A DNA stretch of 64,000 nucleotides from Motacilla alba alba (lineage: Eukaryota > Chordata > Aves > Passeriformes > Motacillidae), in contig NC_052046.1 of assembly GCF_015832195.1 (NCBI RefSeq), forward strand, positions 33,384,911 to 33,448,910. Reading direction: 5' to 3'. Below are positions 62,730-64,000 of the stretch, in pieces. The notes under the pieces are model-generated. The model had not been told where the DNA came from. It worked only from the letters and a program-made list of their open reading frames with translations, and ran no database searches. The translations under genes were made by a program, and so were the position numbers. Positions within the stretch are counted from its first letter, which is position 1. Every line of letters begins with the position of its first letter.

Positions 62730-64000
62730 ATGGGTGTTAAATTCTATGTTCCCCAGAAAATAGACTGGGAGATAAACTGGGAGTTTATTTCCCAGTTGTG
62801 GGTATCCTTGGAGAAGGGAATGTTGAAATTGTTAAAAGGAAGTTAAAAATGTTAGTCATCTGGTTGTTCACCCAATTTCCCGAGATCACCCCTGAAAATG
62901 TTCATGAAATACAATTTTGGAATAAAGTTGGGAGTAAATTAGCTCAATTAGGCTCAGCAGGGGGATCTTCAATAGCAAAATTAACTTTCAAATTTTATCA
63001 GCTCTAAAATCACGTGGTAAATTGGGGTAGCAACCACCTGCTGCTGCTTTGGGTTCTCGTTTGCTCTGTCCCTCTGCCCCAATCCTCTTTCCACCTCTTC
63101 TTTCCCTCAAAAAAGAGGGATATTGAGGACAGCAGCCCACCCCAACACGGCGCCGATTTCTTGCCATCTCCTGGGTTCTCCTCAAGTCCCTAAATTCCCC
63201 CGCTCCAGAAGTCCTGGCCAGACTCCTGGAGATCTTTCCCTGTCCCATCTGTACCCCTCCCCAAAGTTAGGTTTGTAACTCCAGACCCCAGTCATTTTCA
63301 AAATGGCTCCTATTGAGCTCAAAATGGTGGAAGCCACATGGCTTTTCCCACCATTTCTCCTTCTTCTTCCCATAATCCCTTTCGGGAGTTCCCCAACCCC
63401 TTGACCCCCCCATGTCCTCCCCCGAACTCCTCCCCTTCCTTTGTTGACCCTCCTCCTTTACCCCTGCCCATTCCTCCTCTCCCTTCCCAAGACCCACCTC
63501 CTTTCGATGCCCCTAAGGCAGAGCCTGTGACATCAGGCGGCTCCACCCAGTTTCCTATGCATGACTTCTCCCCTCCCAGTGCCGGTTCCCATGCACCACC
63601 TCCTGGTTCCCACGCTCCAGGCTCCGGGGGAAGGGTGGGGGGGGGGGGGGGGCAGGCGGGGGGGTTGGGAGACCAGAACACTGGGCCCGCCTCTACCATC
63701 ACTGTAGCCACAGTTACATACCACCCTGAGGGAGAGGGGAGGCTCCGAGCACAGTGGACCCCATTCCCACACTCCACAATTAAGGAGCTGTGCAAAAAAG
63801 CCCAAAAGAAATTCTCCAGGGAGAGTGAATACTTCCGGGAGATCCTGAGGGCCACTTTATTAGAATCAGATGTTACTCCTGCCAATTTGTGGATGATTTT
63901 TTCCTGCCTCCTCAACCCCACTGAGTTTCTTGTGTGGGAGAAGGCATGAAAAAAAGAAATTCGGTAAATTCTCCCACAATTGTGGGAGAGTAACCAAACT
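62730..64000 (+). pseudogene. gag remnant of provirus C (matrix and capsid start)
   Basis: ATG at 62730 opens with MGVKFY, a myristoylation-type start. The matrix frame breaks near 62,840, resumes as RKLKMLVIWLFTQFPEI and stops at 63007. After a Pro-rich stretch (from about 63,340) with a long G run near 63,636, capsid reads FPHSTIKELCKKAQKKFSRE. It ends at TGA (about 63,947), where provirus A has TGG, a likely G-to-A nonsense change. It continues past the window edge. Confidence 0.8.

Larger units (their letters stand above)
61670..64000 (+). mobile_element. Provirus C: ERV of the same family as A, continues off-window
   Basis: 5' LTR, lysine-type primer site, long leader and gag, running off the right edge. 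It is inserted in the 5' LTR of B. It keeps the leader and matrix region that A has lost. Confidence 0.85.

Overview
The window is nuclear DNA of a bird, almost certainly a songbird (Passeriformes). It holds a vertebrate gene with 19 readable coding exons and consensus splice sites, CR1 LINE remnants, and LTRs of types I recognise from passerine genomes (around 12.9 kb, 31.8 kb and 40.4 kb). It contains no prokaryotic-style operon, CRISPR array, or recognisable tRNA or rRNA gene.

Layout. (1) 1-26,820, minus strand: CEP120, a centriole-assembly protein. I placed 19 coding exons from the ATG at 26,820 down to 459. All splice phases agree and give 899 codons; the last exon or exons lie beyond the left edge. 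The promoter is a CpG island at about 26,570-27,180 holding an 11-unit (CCCCG) array. Intron 10 carries an antisense solo LTR with a 5-bp target duplication, and intron 6 a CR1 tail. (2) About 27.2-48.1 kb: no gene found. This AT-rich spacer holds a CR1 relic with ORF1/ORF2 sequence (28.7-30.1 kb), a solo ERVL-type LTR (31,777-32,574), minus-oriented CR1 pieces (35.3-35.9 kb), a solo LTR with a 6-bp duplication (40,414-40,805), an old CR1 piece (42.6-43.3 kb) and simple repeats. (3) 48.1-64 kb: a nest of endogenous retroviruses (ERVs). The 5' part of an ERVL-type LTR (about 48,105-48,321) is interrupted by provirus A (plus strand, 48,322-about 52,973). A is interrupted inside its integrase by provirus B (minus strand, about 52,974-61,669). 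The 5' LTR of B is cut by provirus C (plus strand, from 61,670, running off the right edge). A further plus-oriented LTR (D) sits within the 3' LTR of B.

A, B and C resemble class II (betaretrovirus-like) ERVs: lysine-tRNA-type primer binding sites in B and C, a dUTPase-like segment before the protease in A and B, and beta-type pol motifs. B also keeps a degenerate env whose transmembrane subunit has a CX6CC motif, which is unusual for a classical betaretrovirus. All viral reading frames are broken by stops, frameshifts and catalytic-residue substitutions, so I annotate them as pseudogenes.

Family names rest on recognising motifs and repeat sequences by eye. No database search was run. Exon boundaries rest on splice-site consensus plus continuous phase.
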